Assembly (NCBI GenBank): GCA_023228465.1
Contig: JALOBC010000016.1
Span: 1 to 64,000 of the forward strand
Direction: 5' to 3'
DNA: 64,000 nt
DNA from: Dokdonella sp.
GTDB lineage: Bacteria; Pseudomonadota; Gammaproteobacteria; Xanthomonadales; Rhodanobacteraceae
Position 1 is the stretch's first letter. Every line of letters starts with the position of its first letter. Below are positions 26,863 through 34,915 of this stretch, one piece after another. A program made the position numbers and the translations under genes. The notes beneath the pieces are model-generated. The model ran no database searches. It was given only the letters and a program-made list of their open reading frames with translations, and was not told the origin of the DNA.

Positions 26863-27153
26863 ATGACACGCTGGATCCTGTTGCTGGTCGGCCTGGCCGG
26901 CCTGGTGCTGGTGTTCGCCGGCCCGACCGGAACCTGGGTCGGAATCGGTCTGCTGCTCGGCCTGGTCGGCCTGGTCGGCTTCGTGCTGGCGCTTGCCGCG
27001 GCGCGCATCGAAGCCGGCGCGCGGCCCGACTCGGCGATGGCCACGCCCGAGGAACTCGTGCAGCTTGGCCGGCGGGCGCGTGGCCAGGCCGGGCACAGCG
27101 GACCGCCGGGCACCCCGGCGACGCGCGAAGAGCGGACGCCCGGCAGCCACTGA
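26863..27153 (+). CDS. Small membrane protein, unknown function
   Basis: A 96-residue protein with two closely spaced hydrophobic segments (WILLLVGLAGLVLVFA and VGIGLLLGLVGLVGFVLALA) and a polar C-terminal tail (PEELVQLGRRARGQAG) that should face the cytoplasm. A strong Shine-Dalgarno sequence (GGAGG, 7 bases before the ATG) supports it as a real gene. I do not recognise the family. It lies 87 bp after ligB. Confidence 0.75.
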   Translation: MTRWILLLVGLAGLVLVFAGPTGTWVGIGLLLGLVGLVGFVLALAAARIEAGARPDSAMATPEELVQLGRRARGQAGHSGPPGTPATREERTPGSH

Positions 27154-27489
27154 ACACGGCATGGGCGGATGTGCCGCGCGCTGCGCATCCGCACCGGAAG
27201 GCGAGCCAACGCGGCGATGGTGCGTTACCAGCGCGCCTCAACGTGCCGGCGGCGTCCAGCGCCCGGGGATGCGCTCAGCCAACACAAGCTCGGCCTGGAG
27301 CGGCTGGCCATCGCGCTGGAAATCGATGCGCAGGCGAACGCGGCGGGCGGCATGTGGCATTGAGCTGGGTGCTGGCGCCGGACGCGCAGCCCGTCCGGCG
27401 TCGCGCGCGGCGGCCGACCGGGCGCTGAACACGCGCCGGCGAAGTCGCGGGCTCAGTCGCTACACTGTGCAGACCCCCGGGAGAATGCC
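27154..27489. other. 336-bp spacer before folE
   Basis: No gene that I can firmly support. On the minus strand a 40-codon frame at 27238-27360 (MPHAARRVRLRI ... PGRWTPPAR) has plausible amino-acid composition but no clear ribosome binding site. On the plus strand a -10-like TACACT at 27461-27466 may belong to folE. Confidence 0.5.
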
Positions 27490-28086
27490 ATGGATCCAAC
27501 CGATGATCGCGAAGTGAGCCAGCAGGAGGCCGAAGCGGCCGTGCGCACGCTGTTGCGCTGGGCCGGCGACGACCCGGCCCGCGAGGGCCTGCGCGACACG
27601 CCGGCGCGCGTGGTGCGCGCCTATCGCGACTGGTTTTCCGGCTATGCCACGGACCCCAAGGATTACCTCGCGCGCACCTTCGAGGAAGTGTGCGGCTACG
27701 ACGAGCTGATCGTGCTGCGCGGGATCCCGTTCGAGTCGCATTGCGAGCACCACATGGCGCCGATCATCGGCCGCGCGCACGTCGGCTACCTGCCAAGCGA
27801 CAAGGTGGTTGGCATCTCCAAGCTGGCGCGCGTGGTGGACAGCTTCGCGCGCCGCTTCCAGGTGCAGGAAAAGTTCACCGCGCAGATCGCCCACTGCATC
27901 GACGAGGTGCTCAAGCCCCGCGGCGTGGGCGTGGTGGTGGACGCCAGCCACCAGTGCATGACCACGCGCGGCGTACACAAGCGCGGCGTGTCGATGGTGA
28001 CCAGCCAGATGCTCGGCAGCTTCCGCAAGGATGCGCGCACGCGCGCCGAATTCCTGCGCTTCATCGATATCGACAACCACCACTGA
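27490..28086 (+). CDS. folE: GTP cyclohydrolase I
   Basis: Converts GTP to 7,8-dihydroneopterin triphosphate, the first step of folate and also of queuosine synthesis, whose later enzyme QueF is encoded at 1354-2184. The 198-residue protein carries the zinc-site segments [12 protein letters not shown] and [11 protein letters not shown] and the active-site segments [21 protein letters not shown] and [21 protein letters not shown] lies 8 bases before the ATG. Length and motifs fit the canonical zinc-dependent FolE-I. Confidence 0.97.
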   Translation: MDPTDDREVSQQEAEAAVRTLLRWAGDDPAREGLRDTPARVVRAYRDWFSGYATDPKDYLARTFEEVCGYDELIVLRGIPFESHCEHHMAPIIGRAHVGYLPSDKVVGISKLARVVDSFARRFQVQEKFTAQIAHCIDEVLKPRGVGVVVDASHQCMTTRGVHKRGVSMVTSQMLGSFRKDARTRAEFLRFIDIDNHH

Positions 28087-28175
28087 GCGCCGGACGTCGC
28101 CCGCAGGCGACGCCGCTGCCACACTGCCGCGCGCGATGCGCTATCGTGCGCGCCGGCTGCCCCACCGGAACGCCC

Positions 28176-29501
28176 GTGCACGTACCGCATCCGCCGCGCC
28201 GCGCTGCGCTGGTCTTCATCTTCGTCACCGTGCTGCTGGACATGCTCTCGTTCGGCATCATCATCCCGGTGCTGCCGCACCTGATCATCGAGCTGGTCGG
28301 CGGCAGCATCGCCGCGGCGGCGGTGTGGGTGAGTGCGTTCGGCACCGTGTTCATGCTCATGCAATTCGTGTTCTCGCCGGTGCAGGGTGCCCTCTCGGAC
28401 CGCTTCGGCCGGCGCACGGTGATCCTGATCTCGAGCTTTGGCCTCGGGCTCGATTTCCTGGTCATGGCGCTGGCGCCGGTGCTGTGGCTGCTGTTCGTCG
28501 GTCGCATCGCGTCGGGCATCTGCGCGGCGAGCTTCTCCACCGCCAATGCCTACATCGCCGATGTGACGCCGAAGGAAAGGCGCGCCGGCGCCTACGGCAT
28601 GCTCGGCGCCGCCTTCGGCATCGGCTTCATCGTCGGCCCGGCACTCGGCGGCGCGCTTGGCCACCACGATATCCGCCTGCCGTTCTGGGTCGCCGCCGGG
28701 CTCTCCCTGGCCAACTTCTGCTACGGCTGGTTTGTGCTGCCCGAATCCCTGCCCAGGGAACGGCGCACGCCGCGCATCATCTGGCGGGAGGCCAATCCGC
28801 TCGGCGCGCTGGTGCTGCTGCGCCGCTACCCGCAGGTGTTCGGCCTCGCCGCGGTGTACTTCCTGATCGGCCTGGCCCAGTACTCGCTCAATTCCACCTA
28901 CGTGCTCTACACCGACTACCGCTATGGCTGGGGCCCGCAGGCGGTCGGCTACACGCTGGCGCTGGTCGGCCTGTGCGGCGGCCTGGTACAGGCGGTGCTG
29001 GTGCGCAAGATGGTGCCCCGCTTCGGCGAACGGCGCGTCATCATCGCCGGCCTGCTGCTCGCCACCGGCGGCTATCTGGTATTCGGACTCGCGCCGACCG
29101 CGATGCTGTTCATCGCCGGCATCCCGCTGCTGTGCCTGGGCGGCCTCGCCGCCCCACCGGCGCAGGCGCTGATGAGCCAGCAGGTCGATCCGCGCGAACA
29201 GGGCCGCCTGCAGGGGGCGCTGAGCAGCCTGGCCAGCCTCGCCGGGATCTTCGGCCCGGCACTCTTCGCCAACCTGTTTGCCCTGTTCATCAGCGACCAC
29301 GCGCCCGCCGCAGTCCCGGGCATCGCCTTCCTGATCGCCGCGGTGCTGCTCGCCTTGGGCGCGTGGCTGGCGTGGCGGGTGACGGCAGGGCTTCCGGCGC
29401 ATGCCCGTCCCGCCAAGGCACCCGCGTTGATGCCGGATGCCACGCTGGGCGGCGAGGTGGTGGTGCCGCTGGCCGAGACCGGCAATCGCGCCCCGGAGTA
29501 G
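28176..29501 (+). CDS. MFS transporter of the tetracycline-resistance-like (TCR/Tet) group
   Basis: A 441-residue, 12-helix major facilitator. Tet-like signatures are DMLSFGIIIPVLPHLI in helix 1, GALSDRFGRRTVILIS in the loop 2-3 motif A, and GLGLDFLVMALAPVLWLLFVGR. Helix 5 carries GMLGAAFGIGFIVGPALGGA (motif C region), typical of drug/proton antiporters. The second half includes QQVDPREQGRLQGALSSL, shared with TetA-type pumps. Real substrate unknown; sugar or tetracycline-like drugs are both possible. The start is GTG at 28176, with no strong Shine-Dalgarno sequence. Convergent with ligD, only 32 bp apart. Confidence 0.92.
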   Translation: MHVPHPPRRAALVFIFVTVLLDMLSFGIIIPVLPHLIIELVGGSIAAAAVWVSAFGTVFMLMQFVFSPVQGALSDRFGRRTVILISSFGLGLDFLVMALAPVLWLLFVGRIASGICAASFSTANAYIADVTPKERRAGAYGMLGAAFGIGFIVGPALGGALGHHDIRLPFWVAAGLSLANFCYGWFVLPESLPRERRTPRIIWREANPLGALVLLRRYPQVFGLAAVYFLIGLAQYSLNSTYVLYTDYRYGWGPQAVGYTLALVGLCGGLVQAVLVRKMVPRFGERRVIIAGLLLATGGYLVFGLAPTAMLFIAGIPLLCLGGLAAPPAQALMSQQVDPREQGRLQGALSSLASLAGIFGPALFANLFALFISDHAPAAVPGIAFLIAAVLLALGAWLAWRVTAGLPAHARPAKAPALMPDATLGGEVVVPLAETGNRAPE

Positions 29502-29533
29502 GCGGCGATCGAGCCTGCGGCTTCAGTCAGCGC

Positions 29534-32104
29534 TCAAGGGCCGCGCCTGCCTGGCCCGGGTTCGAACCCGGGCAGGTGCTGCTCGAGCGCGGCGAAATCG
29601 CCCCACGGATGCGTTTTCAGGCTGCGCGCGCGGCGCAGTGTCCTGGCCAGATCGTAATCGGTCGAAGCCCTGGTGCGACCAAGTTCCTCCCAGCGCAGCG
29701 GCACGGCCACCGGAGCCCCCGCGCGCGCGCGCAGCGACCAGCTGGCGACGCTGGTGGCGCCACGCGCATTGCGCAGCCAGTCGATGAAGATGCGGCCTTC
29801 GCGCCTGGCCTTGCTCGCGGTGGCGAGGTAGCGCAGCGGCTGCTCAAGCGCCATGGCCTCGGCGAAGGCGGCGCAGAAGGCCTTGGCCTCGTCCCAGTCC
29901 GGGCCGGGGCGGATCGGCGCCACCACGTGCAGCCCCTTGCCGCCGGTAAGGCGCACGAAGCTCTCGAGACCGGCCTGCGCGAGACGGTCGCGCACCTCGC
30001 GTGCCGCCGCAATCATGGTCTTCCAGTCGATGCCCGGGGCCGGGTCCAGGTCGAACACCAGGAGGTCCGGCCGGTCCGGGGCGTCGATGTGCGCGCCCCA
30101 CGGATGGAACTCGAGGGTATTCATCTGCACCAGCTCCAGCAGGCCCTGCGCGTCTTCGATGAAGACATAGTGGGCGCTGGCGCCGCCGGTCTCCTTGAGC
30201 GGGACCGAGCCGACCGTAGGGCCCAGCGCATCGGCGTGGTGCTTCTGGAAGAAGCACTGGCCACCGGCGCCGCCGGGGCAGCGGATCAGCGACAGCGGGC
30301 GGCGCGCGATCTCGGGCACGAGCCAGTCGGCAATGGCGCGGTAATAATCGGCGACGTCCTGCTTGGTGATGCCGGTGCCGGGGAAGACCACCCGCTCGGG
30401 ATGGCTGATCGCGACGGCGACACGGCCGGATTTTTTTCCATGCTCGCGCGCGGCATCGGCCCGGCGGCGGGTGGTGGACGGGTGACGCATGCCAAGGTCC
30501 TCCGGATTCTTGTCCTCGCGGATGCGCTGGAAGCTCGGCTGGCGCAGCAGCCGTTCGCGCGTCCAGCCGCGGAAGGCGATTTCGATCACGAGCTCGGGGC
30601 GCACCCAGTGCACGTCCGCGGCTCGCACGCGCGCGTCGGTCGGCAGCGCGACGATCGGCTCGTCGGTCGCCAGGCGCTGCAACTTTCCGGTGAGTCCGCG
30701 CAGCTGCGCGTCATCGAAGCCACTGCCGACGCGCCCGGCGTAGCGGAGCGCGCCGTCCTCGACGTCGGCCACCACCAGCGCGCCGAAGCCGTGCCGCGAG
30801 CCGCCGGGAGGAGTCCAGCCGACGACGATGAACTCGTCGGTGTGGGCGTTCTTGACCTTGTACCAGGTGGCGGCGCGTTCGCCGGCCCGGTAGCCCGACT
30901 CGACAGCCTTGCTGACGATGCCTTCCAGATGCTGCCGACGCGCGGCCTCGAAGACCTCCGCGCCGTGGCCGATGACGTGGCTGCTGTAGACCAGGTGCGG
31001 GTCGCCGGCAGCGGCGAGCAGGCCTTCCAGCAGGTCCTTGCGCTGGTGCAGCGGCACGTCGGCAAGGTTGACGCCGGCCAGCCCCGGCAGATCGAACAGC
31101 GCATAGCGGAGCGTGCCGGTGCGGCCCGCCTTCAGCGCCGCCTGCAGGCCGCCGAAATCGCTGCGGCCAGCCGCGTCGACGGCGATCAGCTCGCCGTCCA
31201 GGCGCGCACTGGCGACCGGCAGCGCCTCCAGGGCGGCAATGATTTCCGGCACCCGCGCGGTCCAGTCGAGGTCGTTGCGCGAGCGCAGCGTCGCCGTGCC
31301 CTGGTCGAGGCTGGCGAGCAGGCGGTAGCCATCCCACTTGCTCTCGTGCAGCCAGCCCTCGCCGGCCGGCGGGGCCTCCCGCGACTGGCAGAGCTGGGGC
31401 AGGAAGTTGCCCGGGAAGTCGCCCTGGCGCGCGCCCGCCAGCGCCAGCGCGCGCCGGCGCCAGGTGGCGTCCGCCTTGCGCGGCCTGCGCGCGGACGCCG
31501 CGCGGCGTTTTGCGCCCTTCGAGGCCGCGGCGGCGGAGGGGGTGGCACGCGCCCTGGGCGCGTTGGGTGCGGAGGCGGGCGGGCGGGGCGTTGAGCCGAC
31601 CAGATCGTCTGCTTCGGCGTCGCGGGCCTCGGCGTCGCTGCGTTTCAGGAGCAGCCACTGCGGCTTGTCGCCCTTGAGGTGCGTGCGCACCAGCGTCCAG
31701 CGTCCGCGCAGCTTGTCGCCGAAGAGCTCGAAATCCAGATGCCCCTTGGCCAGTGCCGGGAGCGGCTCGGTCTCCGGCTGCCAGGTGCCCGCGTCGAAGA
31801 TGTCGACATGGCCGGCGCCGTACTGCCCGGCCGGGATGTCGCCCGAAAAGCTGGCGTAGGCGAGCGGGTGGTCCTCGACCTCGACCGCCAGGCGCTTGTC
31901 GCCCGGGCGCAGCGAGGGCCCCTTGGGGACGGCCCAGCTCTTCAGCGCGCCATCGATCTCGAGGCGGAAGTCGTAATGGCGGCGGCGCGCGTGGTGCAGC
32001 TGGACGACGAAGAGCGGTGCCTTGCCGCGCCGCCTGGCTTCGCCGGCGTCCGGTTCCGGGGTTTCGTTGAAGCGACGTTTCCGGACGTACTCGCGCAGGG
32101 TCAC
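29534..32104 (-). CDS. ligD: Multifunctional ATP-dependent DNA ligase LigD
   Basis: The repair enzyme of bacterial non-homologous end joining. The 856 residues are ordered phosphoesterase-ligase-polymerase, as in Pseudomonas LigD. Residues about 28-160 are the PE domain (FVVQLHHARRRHYDFRLEID). A Lys/Ala/Arg-rich linker follows (about 170-230). The ligase domain has Lys256 in ESKWDGYR as adenylation site, plus LDGELIAVD and LEGIVSKAVESGYRAG. From about 570 comes the primase/polymerase domain, with VFDLDPAPG (metal-binding Asp pair, about 680-690) and GGKGLHVVAPI. The GTG start at 32104 has GAGGAGGG just upstream, overlapping the end of ku; the two genes are 9 bp apart. Confidence 0.97.
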   Translation of the reverse strand: MTLREYVRKRRFNETPEPDAGEARRRGKAPLFVVQLHHARRRHYDFRLEIDGALKSWAVPKGPSLRPGDKRLAVEVEDHPLAYASFSGDIPAGQYGAGHVDIFDAGTWQPETEPLPALAKGHLDFELFGDKLRGRWTLVRTHLKGDKPQWLLLKRSDAEARDAEADDLVGSTPRPPASAPNAPRARATPSAAAASKGAKRRAASARRPRKADATWRRRALALAGARQGDFPGNFLPQLCQSREAPPAGEGWLHESKWDGYRLLASLDQGTATLRSRNDLDWTARVPEIIAALEALPVASARLDGELIAVDAAGRSDFGGLQAALKAGRTGTLRYALFDLPGLAGVNLADVPLHQRKDLLEGLLAAAGDPHLVYSSHVIGHGAEVFEAARRQHLEGIVSKAVESGYRAGERAATWYKVKNAHTDEFIVVGWTPPGGSRHGFGALVVADVEDGALRYAGRVGSGFDDAQLRGLTGKLQRLATDEPIVALPTDARVRAADVHWVRPELVIEIAFRGWTRERLLRQPSFQRIREDKNPEDLGMRHPSTTRRRADAAREHGKKSGRVAVAISHPERVVFPGTGITKQDVADYYRAIADWLVPEIARRPLSLIRCPGGAGGQCFFQKHHADALGPTVGSVPLKETGGASAHYVFIEDAQGLLELVQMNTLEFHPWGAHIDAPDRPDLLVFDLDPAPGIDWKTMIAAAREVRDRLAQAGLESFVRLTGGKGLHVVAPIRPGPDWDEAKAFCAAFAEAMALEQPLRYLATASKARREGRIFIDWLRNARGATSVASWSLRARAGAPVAVPLRWEELGRTRASTDYDLARTLRRARSLKTHPWGDFAALEQHLPGFEPGPGRRGP

Positions 32105-32113
32105 GGGCCCTCC

Positions 32114-33088
32114 TCAGGCGCGCTTCTTGGCGGCCGTCTTCTTCGCGGCGGGCATGTCCGCGGGCTTCCTGGCGGGCGCCTTCTTCGCCGCCGCCTTGCG
32201 CGCGGACGCCTTCTTTGCCGACGCCTTGGGTTTCGCCTTGCCAGCCGGTTCCACCGGCACATCCTTCGTCGCCGCCTTGGCCGGCGTGCGCTGGCGCTTG
32301 TCGATGCTCTGCTTGAGGAGCGCCATGAAATCGACCACGTTGGTGGTGGCGTTCTCCGGCAGGTGGGCCTCCTCGACCGGCGCCGACACCACGCCGTGCT
32401 GCTGCAGGCGCTGCTCGATCACCTTGTGCAGACGATCGCGGAACTCGTCGCGGTACGCGTCGGGCTTCCACTCGCCGGCCATCGACTCGATCAGCTGCTC
32501 GGCCATCTCGAGCTCGCGCGGGGCGATGCGGTAGGCGTCGAGGTCCTGGTCGGGCAGCTTGAAATCGGCCGGGTCGACCACCTCCTGCTGGTAGCGCAGC
32601 AGCAGCATCACCAGCGCGCTTTCCTGCGGCATCACCGCGGCAAGGTACTCGCGGGTGCGGATGACCACCCGCGCAATGCCGACCTTGCCGGTGCGGGCGA
32701 GCGTCTCGCGCAGCAGCACATAACCCTTCTCCGCCTTCTTGCCCGGCACCAGGATGTAGGGCTTCTCGTAGTACACCGGGCTGATCGAACCGGCATCGAC
32801 GAAGGCCTCGATCTCCACCGCCTCGTGGCTTTCCGGTGCCGCCGCCTTGATGTCCTTCTCGTCGAGCACGACGTAGCTGCCCTTGTCGTATTCGAACGCC
32901 TTGACGATGTCCTTCCACGGCACTTCCTCGCCGGTCTCGGCGTTGACCCGCTCGTAGCGGATCGGCTTCTGGTTGCGGCTGTCGAGCATGCGGAAGTGGA
33001 GGTCGGTGCGCCGCTCGCCCGACATCAGCTGGATCGGCACGTTGAGGAGGCCGAAGGAAAGGGTTCCGCTCCAGATGGCTCTCGGCAT
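32114..33088 (-). CDS. ku: Non-homologous end joining protein Ku
   Basis: A homodimeric DNA-end-binding protein that recruits LigD, encoded next. The 324-residue protein starts MPRAIWSGTLSFGLLNVPI, the family's standard N-terminus. The Ku core ends near residue 255 (VVDFMALLKQSI). The last 65 residues are a Lys/Ala-rich extended tail (repeated AKK/ARK), common in proteobacterial Ku and able to add DNA binding. GGAG lies 9 bases before ATG 33088. An in-frame GTG at 33109 would only add seven non-conserved residues. Confidence 0.97.
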   Translation of the reverse strand: MPRAIWSGTLSFGLLNVPIQLMSGERRTDLHFRMLDSRNQKPIRYERVNAETGEEVPWKDIVKAFEYDKGSYVVLDEKDIKAAAPESHEAVEIEAFVDAGSISPVYYEKPYILVPGKKAEKGYVLLRETLARTGKVGIARVVIRTREYLAAVMPQESALVMLLLRYQQEVVDPADFKLPDQDLDAYRIAPRELEMAEQLIESMAGEWKPDAYRDEFRDRLHKVIEQRLQQHGVVSAPVEEAHLPENATTNVVDFMALLKQSIDKRQRTPAKAATKDVPVEPAGKAKPKASAKKASARKAAAKKAPARKPADMPAAKKTAAKKRA

Positions 33089-33174
33089 GGCTTTGCGCTC
33101 CGCAGGCACGGAGGATCGATGCTAGGCGAGCGATGCTTAACGGATGGATCGCGAAGCGGCGGGCCGGAAAAGCC

Positions 33175-33322
33175 GTCGGGGCAGTCGCCCCGACCTACGG
33201 AGACCCTGCCAGACCGATGACACCTCGAGCCGCGGGGATCTCGGAACCTCCGTCGGTCGGCCCAACCGGGCCGACGCCATGCCGAGCCGCGGGCGAAAAG
33301 TCGTCGGGGCGGTAGCCCCGAC
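33175..33322. repeat. Cluster of three REP-like 8-bp-stem palindromes
   Basis: Three perfect stem-loops lie in the ku/DUF488 spacer: GTCGGGGC-AGTC-GCCCCGAC (33175-33194), GTCGGCCC-AACC-GGGCCGAC (33256-33275) and GTCGGGGC-GGTA-GCCCCGAC (33303-33322). The first and third share the arm and are followed by CTAC or TTAC. This is the pattern of dispersed Xanthomonadales intergenic palindromes. The third abuts the stop codon of the DUF488 gene. Possible roles: mRNA 3'-end protection or a RAYT-mobilised repeat; no RAYT gene is in the window. Confidence 0.75.
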
Positions 33323-33871
33323 TTACAGGAGCTGCGGCTGGCCGCCATCATAGACCGGCACGCCATCGACCAGGTGCGCGGGTTCGCGGAAGGCATGGTC
33401 GACGACCTTGCCGGGGCCGAGGATGTGTCGCACGTCCCAACCGCGCAGGCTGAAGTCGTCGGCGAGCATCGAGCGGTGACAGCGCCACCAGAGCAGCTCG
33501 GCGCACATCAGCGCCGTGCGCGCCGCGGCGGCGAGCTGCTCGAGCCTGGCAAAGGCCTCGCGAAATTCCGCGCTGGCCATGTGATCGGCATAGCCACGGA
33601 AGGCGGCATTGCGCCACACCGCGTTGCGCGAATCGGGCCGCGCGCGGCGCCGGCCGCCAAGGGCGGGGAAATGATGATAGGCGATGCCCGCCGTGCCGAG
33701 CGCGGCCGCCAGCGCTTCGCTGTGGTACTGGGGATTGTGCCGCGAACCCGGAAAACGGCGCACGTCCGCGAGGAGGCCGATGCGATTCTCGGCGAGCAGG
33801 GCGATGAACTCGCCGATCGGATGGGTCGAGTGGCCGATGGTCCAGATGCGCGCGGCTGCGGCTTCGGTCAC
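33323..33871 (-). CDS. DUF488 family protein
   Basis: A 182-residue protein with the DUF488 signature near the N-terminus (IWTIGHSTHPIGEFIALL, then LADVRRFPGSRHNPQYH). Two Cys-containing segments lie in the C-terminal half (ALMCAELLWWRCHRSMLADD). The biochemical function is unknown. The GTG at 33871 is preferred over the more distant ATG because GGAG lies 5 bases upstream and homologues begin near the TIGHS motif. It is the first gene left of a spacer shared with two small plus-strand genes; its stop codon touches a REP-like palindrome. Confidence 0.88.
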   Translation of the reverse strand: MTEAAAARIWTIGHSTHPIGEFIALLAENRIGLLADVRRFPGSRHNPQYHSEALAAALGTAGIAYHHFPALGGRRRARPDSRNAVWRNAAFRGYADHMASAEFREAFARLEQLAAAARTALMCAELLWWRCHRSMLADDFSLRGWDVRHILGPGKVVDHAFREPAHLVDGVPVYDGGQPQLL

Positions 33872-34024
33872 GCTGCTCCACCCCTGCGCCGACGCACGAC
33901 CGGCGAGCCTGCATTGCCACCGCGCGGGCGGCGCCTGGGCCATGGACTCTTTTGTCGGCGCGTCGGCATCCCCATGTCGGGCACCATGCGCCCGATTCGC
34001 TGAACGTCAACCGGAGATCGACCG

Positions 34025-34228
34025 ATGCTGACCTTCCTCCTGTGGTTGCTCCTGCTGGTGGTGTGCTGGCCGCTGGCGTTGCTGGCCCTCATCCTCTATC
34101 CCCTGGTGTGGCTGTTGCTGCTGCCGTTTCGACTGCTCGGCATGGCGCTTGATGGCGTGTTCGAGCTGTTGCGCGCGCTGATCCTGCTGCCGGCCCGCGT
34201 GCTTGGCGGCCGTCCGGCGCTGCGCTGA
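34025..34228 (+). CDS. Tiny leucine-rich membrane protein
   Basis: A 67-residue protein that is very rich in Leu. It shows two or three hydrophobic segments (LTFLLWLLLLVVCWPLALLA, YPLVWLLLLPFRLLGMAL, and a third, amphipathic one ending LLPARVLGGRP). GGAG about 9 bases before the ATG supports translation. The stop codon overlaps the next start (TGATG), so it is coupled to the DUF924 gene. Family not recognised. Confidence 0.7.
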   Translation: MLTFLLWLLLLVVCWPLALLALILYPLVWLLLLPFRLLGMALDGVFELLRALILLPARVLGGRPALR

Positions 34229-34845
34229 TGGGCACGCTGCCTGCCGACCCGCGTTGCCGGGCCGTGCTGGAGTTCTGGTTCGGCGATGCGCGCGACGACG
34301 CCGCGGTGATTGCCGACAAGGGCGCGCAATGGTTTCGCGGCGGCGCGCAGGTCGATGCGGCGATCCGCGACCGGTTTGCCGACACGCATGCGGCCGCGGT
34401 GGCGGGCAAGCTCGATGATTGGCTGCCGGCGCCGCGGGGACGCCTTGCGCTGGTATTGCTGATCGACCAGTTCTCACGCAACCTGTTCCGCGACGATCCG
34501 CGCGCCTTCGAACACGACGCGCTGGCGCTGGCGTGGTGCAGGCAGGCGCTGGCAAGCGGCGCCGACCGCGCGCTGCGGCCGATCGAACGGGTGTTCCTGT
34601 ACCTGCCGCTGGAGCACTCCGAGGAACTGGCCGACCAGGAACGCGCGGTCGCGCTGTTCACTGCGCTGCGCGACGCGGTCGATGCCGGCGTGCGCGAACG
34701 CTTCGAGGGTTTTCTCGACTACGCCGTGCGTCACCGCGACATCGTCGCCCGCTTCGGCCGCTTTCCGCACCGCAACGCGATCCTGGGGCGCCCCTCCACG
34801 GCGGCCGAGCTCGAGTTCCTGAAGCAGCCGGGCGCGTCTTTCTGA
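34228..34845 (+). CDS. DUF924 family protein
   Basis: A 205-residue helical, TPR-like protein of the DUF924 family. Hallmarks are VLEFWFGDAR at the N-terminus, LVLLIDQFSRNLFRDDPRAF in the middle, LYLPLEHSEELADQE, and RFGRFPHRNAILGRPSTAAE near the C-terminus. Function unknown; no enzyme activity is established that I can cite. It overlaps the preceding tiny membrane-protein gene (TGATG). Confidence 0.92.
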   Translation: MGTLPADPRCRAVLEFWFGDARDDAAVIADKGAQWFRGGAQVDAAIRDRFADTHAAAVAGKLDDWLPAPRGRLALVLLIDQFSRNLFRDDPRAFEHDALALAWCRQALASGADRALRPIERVFLYLPLEHSEELADQERAVALFTALRDAVDAGVRERFEGFLDYAVRHRDIVARFGRFPHRNAILGRPSTAAELEFLKQPGASF

Positions 34846-34915
34846 ACTGCCGCGGGGCGCCGGGCAGGGATGCCGGCAGGCCGGCAGCGGCGCGCGCCGC
34901 TGCCTCGCAAGCGCC

